From positions 1 through 6,417 of the forward strand of contig CANTEM010000069.1 of the NCBI GenBank assembly GCA_947652805.1: a stretch of 6,417 nucleotides of DNA, written 5' to 3'. This DNA comes from an uncultured Clostridia bacterium (GTDB lineage: Bacteria > Bacillota > Clostridia > Oscillospirales > CAG-272). Position numbers and translations under genes: made by a program. Below, piece by piece: positions 6,058 through 6,417 of this stretch; the stretch's first letter is position 1, and each line of letters starts with the position of its first letter. A model generated the notes under the pieces. That model did no database searches. It was given only the letters and a program-made list of their open reading frames with translations, and was not told the DNA's origin.

Positions 6058-6366
6058 TTATTCTGCCTGTGTGGGCAGTGCGAATCCGTGTATGAATCCG
6101 GACACATCAGACGAACAGATATCTCCGCCAATTACCCGATTTTTATAGATGATGATATTTGCATAAACAGTACCGTCGTAATCCGGGTAATTTGTAATCT
6201 GATATGTATAACGCGTTGCTGTCTTTCCTTTATATTTGGCAAGATCCAGCCCTTGCGCTTTCTGTACTTCATTATACGAATTCATAACCTTATCGAAATC
6301 GGAAGGAATGCGAACCTCAATTTCTTCTACAGCATCCTTGCCGGCATCCCAGCCAAACTGTGCCAA
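6058..6366 (-). CDS. DUF4830-like domain protein, N-terminally truncated or interrupted
   Basis: This - strand frame encodes 102 residues if begun at TTG (6366-6364) and ends with TAA at 6060-6058. It contains FGWDAG, EVRIPSDFDKVMNSYNEVQK (positions 18-37), AQGLDLAKYKGK, TRYTYQITNYP, VYANIIIYKNRVIGGDICSS and GFIHGF. From memory this pattern of 'YNxxQkxqGxdLxxYkGk...YtYxxxNYP...vIGGDicS' matches DUF4830, a domain of unknown function found mainly in Clostridia, usually behind an N-terminal signal or membrane helix. No such helix is present here. The frame continues upstream as LQF, also plausible domain sequence, then meets TAG at 6378-6376, and the TTG has no ribosome binding site. The gene may be a pseudogene, carry a frameshift or sequencing error near the edge, or be a real truncated gene. 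It converges on mutS2 with 3 bp between stops. Confidence 0.6.
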   Translation of the reverse strand: MAQFGWDAGKDAVEEIEVRIPSDFDKVMNSYNEVQKAQGLDLAKYKGKTATRYTYQITNYPDYDGTVYANIIIYKNRVIGGDICSSDVSGFIHGFALPTQAE

Positions 6367-6417
6367 AAACTGGAGCTACGAAACGACACGATAAAACAAA
6401 GAAACGCAATCTTGATG

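Noticed and set aside
6063..6078. CTGCC-N6-GGCAG hairpin as terminator for mutS2 or the - strand gene
   Set aside because: The stem is only 5 bp, lies within the - strand coding sequence, and has no good T-tract on either strand.
6376..6378. TAG read as an amino acid (stop-codon reassignment) in the DUF4830-like frame
   Set aside because: One in-frame TAG near the window edge is better explained by mutation or error. No gene here contains an internal TAG, and the stops used are TAA and TGA.

Overview
The window is a compact housekeeping segment from a low-to-mid GC Firmicute, most likely a class Clostridia organism of the Ruminococcaceae/Oscillospiraceae type. This rests on a sporulation-type YqfD tail, the yqfD-phoH-ybeY-era-recO gene order, consensus TATAAT promoters, AGG-rich ribosome binding sites, MutS2 with a C-terminal Smr domain, and a terminal ORF resembling the Firmicute DUF4830 family. 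The placement is inferred from gene content and order; no marker RNA is present.

Layout on the + strand: the last 71 codons of yqfD (1-218); a 94-bp gap with a near-consensus vegetative promoter; phoH (313-1314, TTG start); a 120-bp gap with a 15-bp perfect hairpin, then a second near-consensus promoter; ybeY (1435-1944) overlapping era (1941-2834) by 4 bp; recO (2844-3635) 9 bp downstream; a 46-bp gap with a TATAAT box only 10 nt before the next start codon; and mutS2 (3682-6054). A short - strand ORF (6058-6366) converges on mutS2 with only 3 bp between the stop codons. It looks like the conserved part of a DUF4830 protein, and its reading frame is closed by a TAG just upstream, near the window end. 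No stretch longer than about 300 bases lacks a gene. I see no tRNA, rRNA, CRISPR array, insertion sequence or long repeat.

The genes share a theme of RNA, ribosome and DNA maintenance. PhoH is a P-loop ATPase tied to RNA metabolism, YbeY acts in rRNA maturation and ribosome quality control, Era is the 30S assembly GTPase, RecO loads RecA during recombinational repair, and MutS2 acts on branched DNA and, in Bacillus subtilis, on collided ribosomes. Compared with the familiar Bacillus order, the genes that often sit between phoH and era (pgpH/yqfF, dgkA, cdd) are missing here, and mutS2 follows recO directly.

I found no clearly new biological system. The points most worth checking are the possible leaderless start of mutS2 and its similarity to the ybeY leader, the terminator-promoter module where pgpH is usually found, and the interrupted DUF4830-like gene at the right edge.
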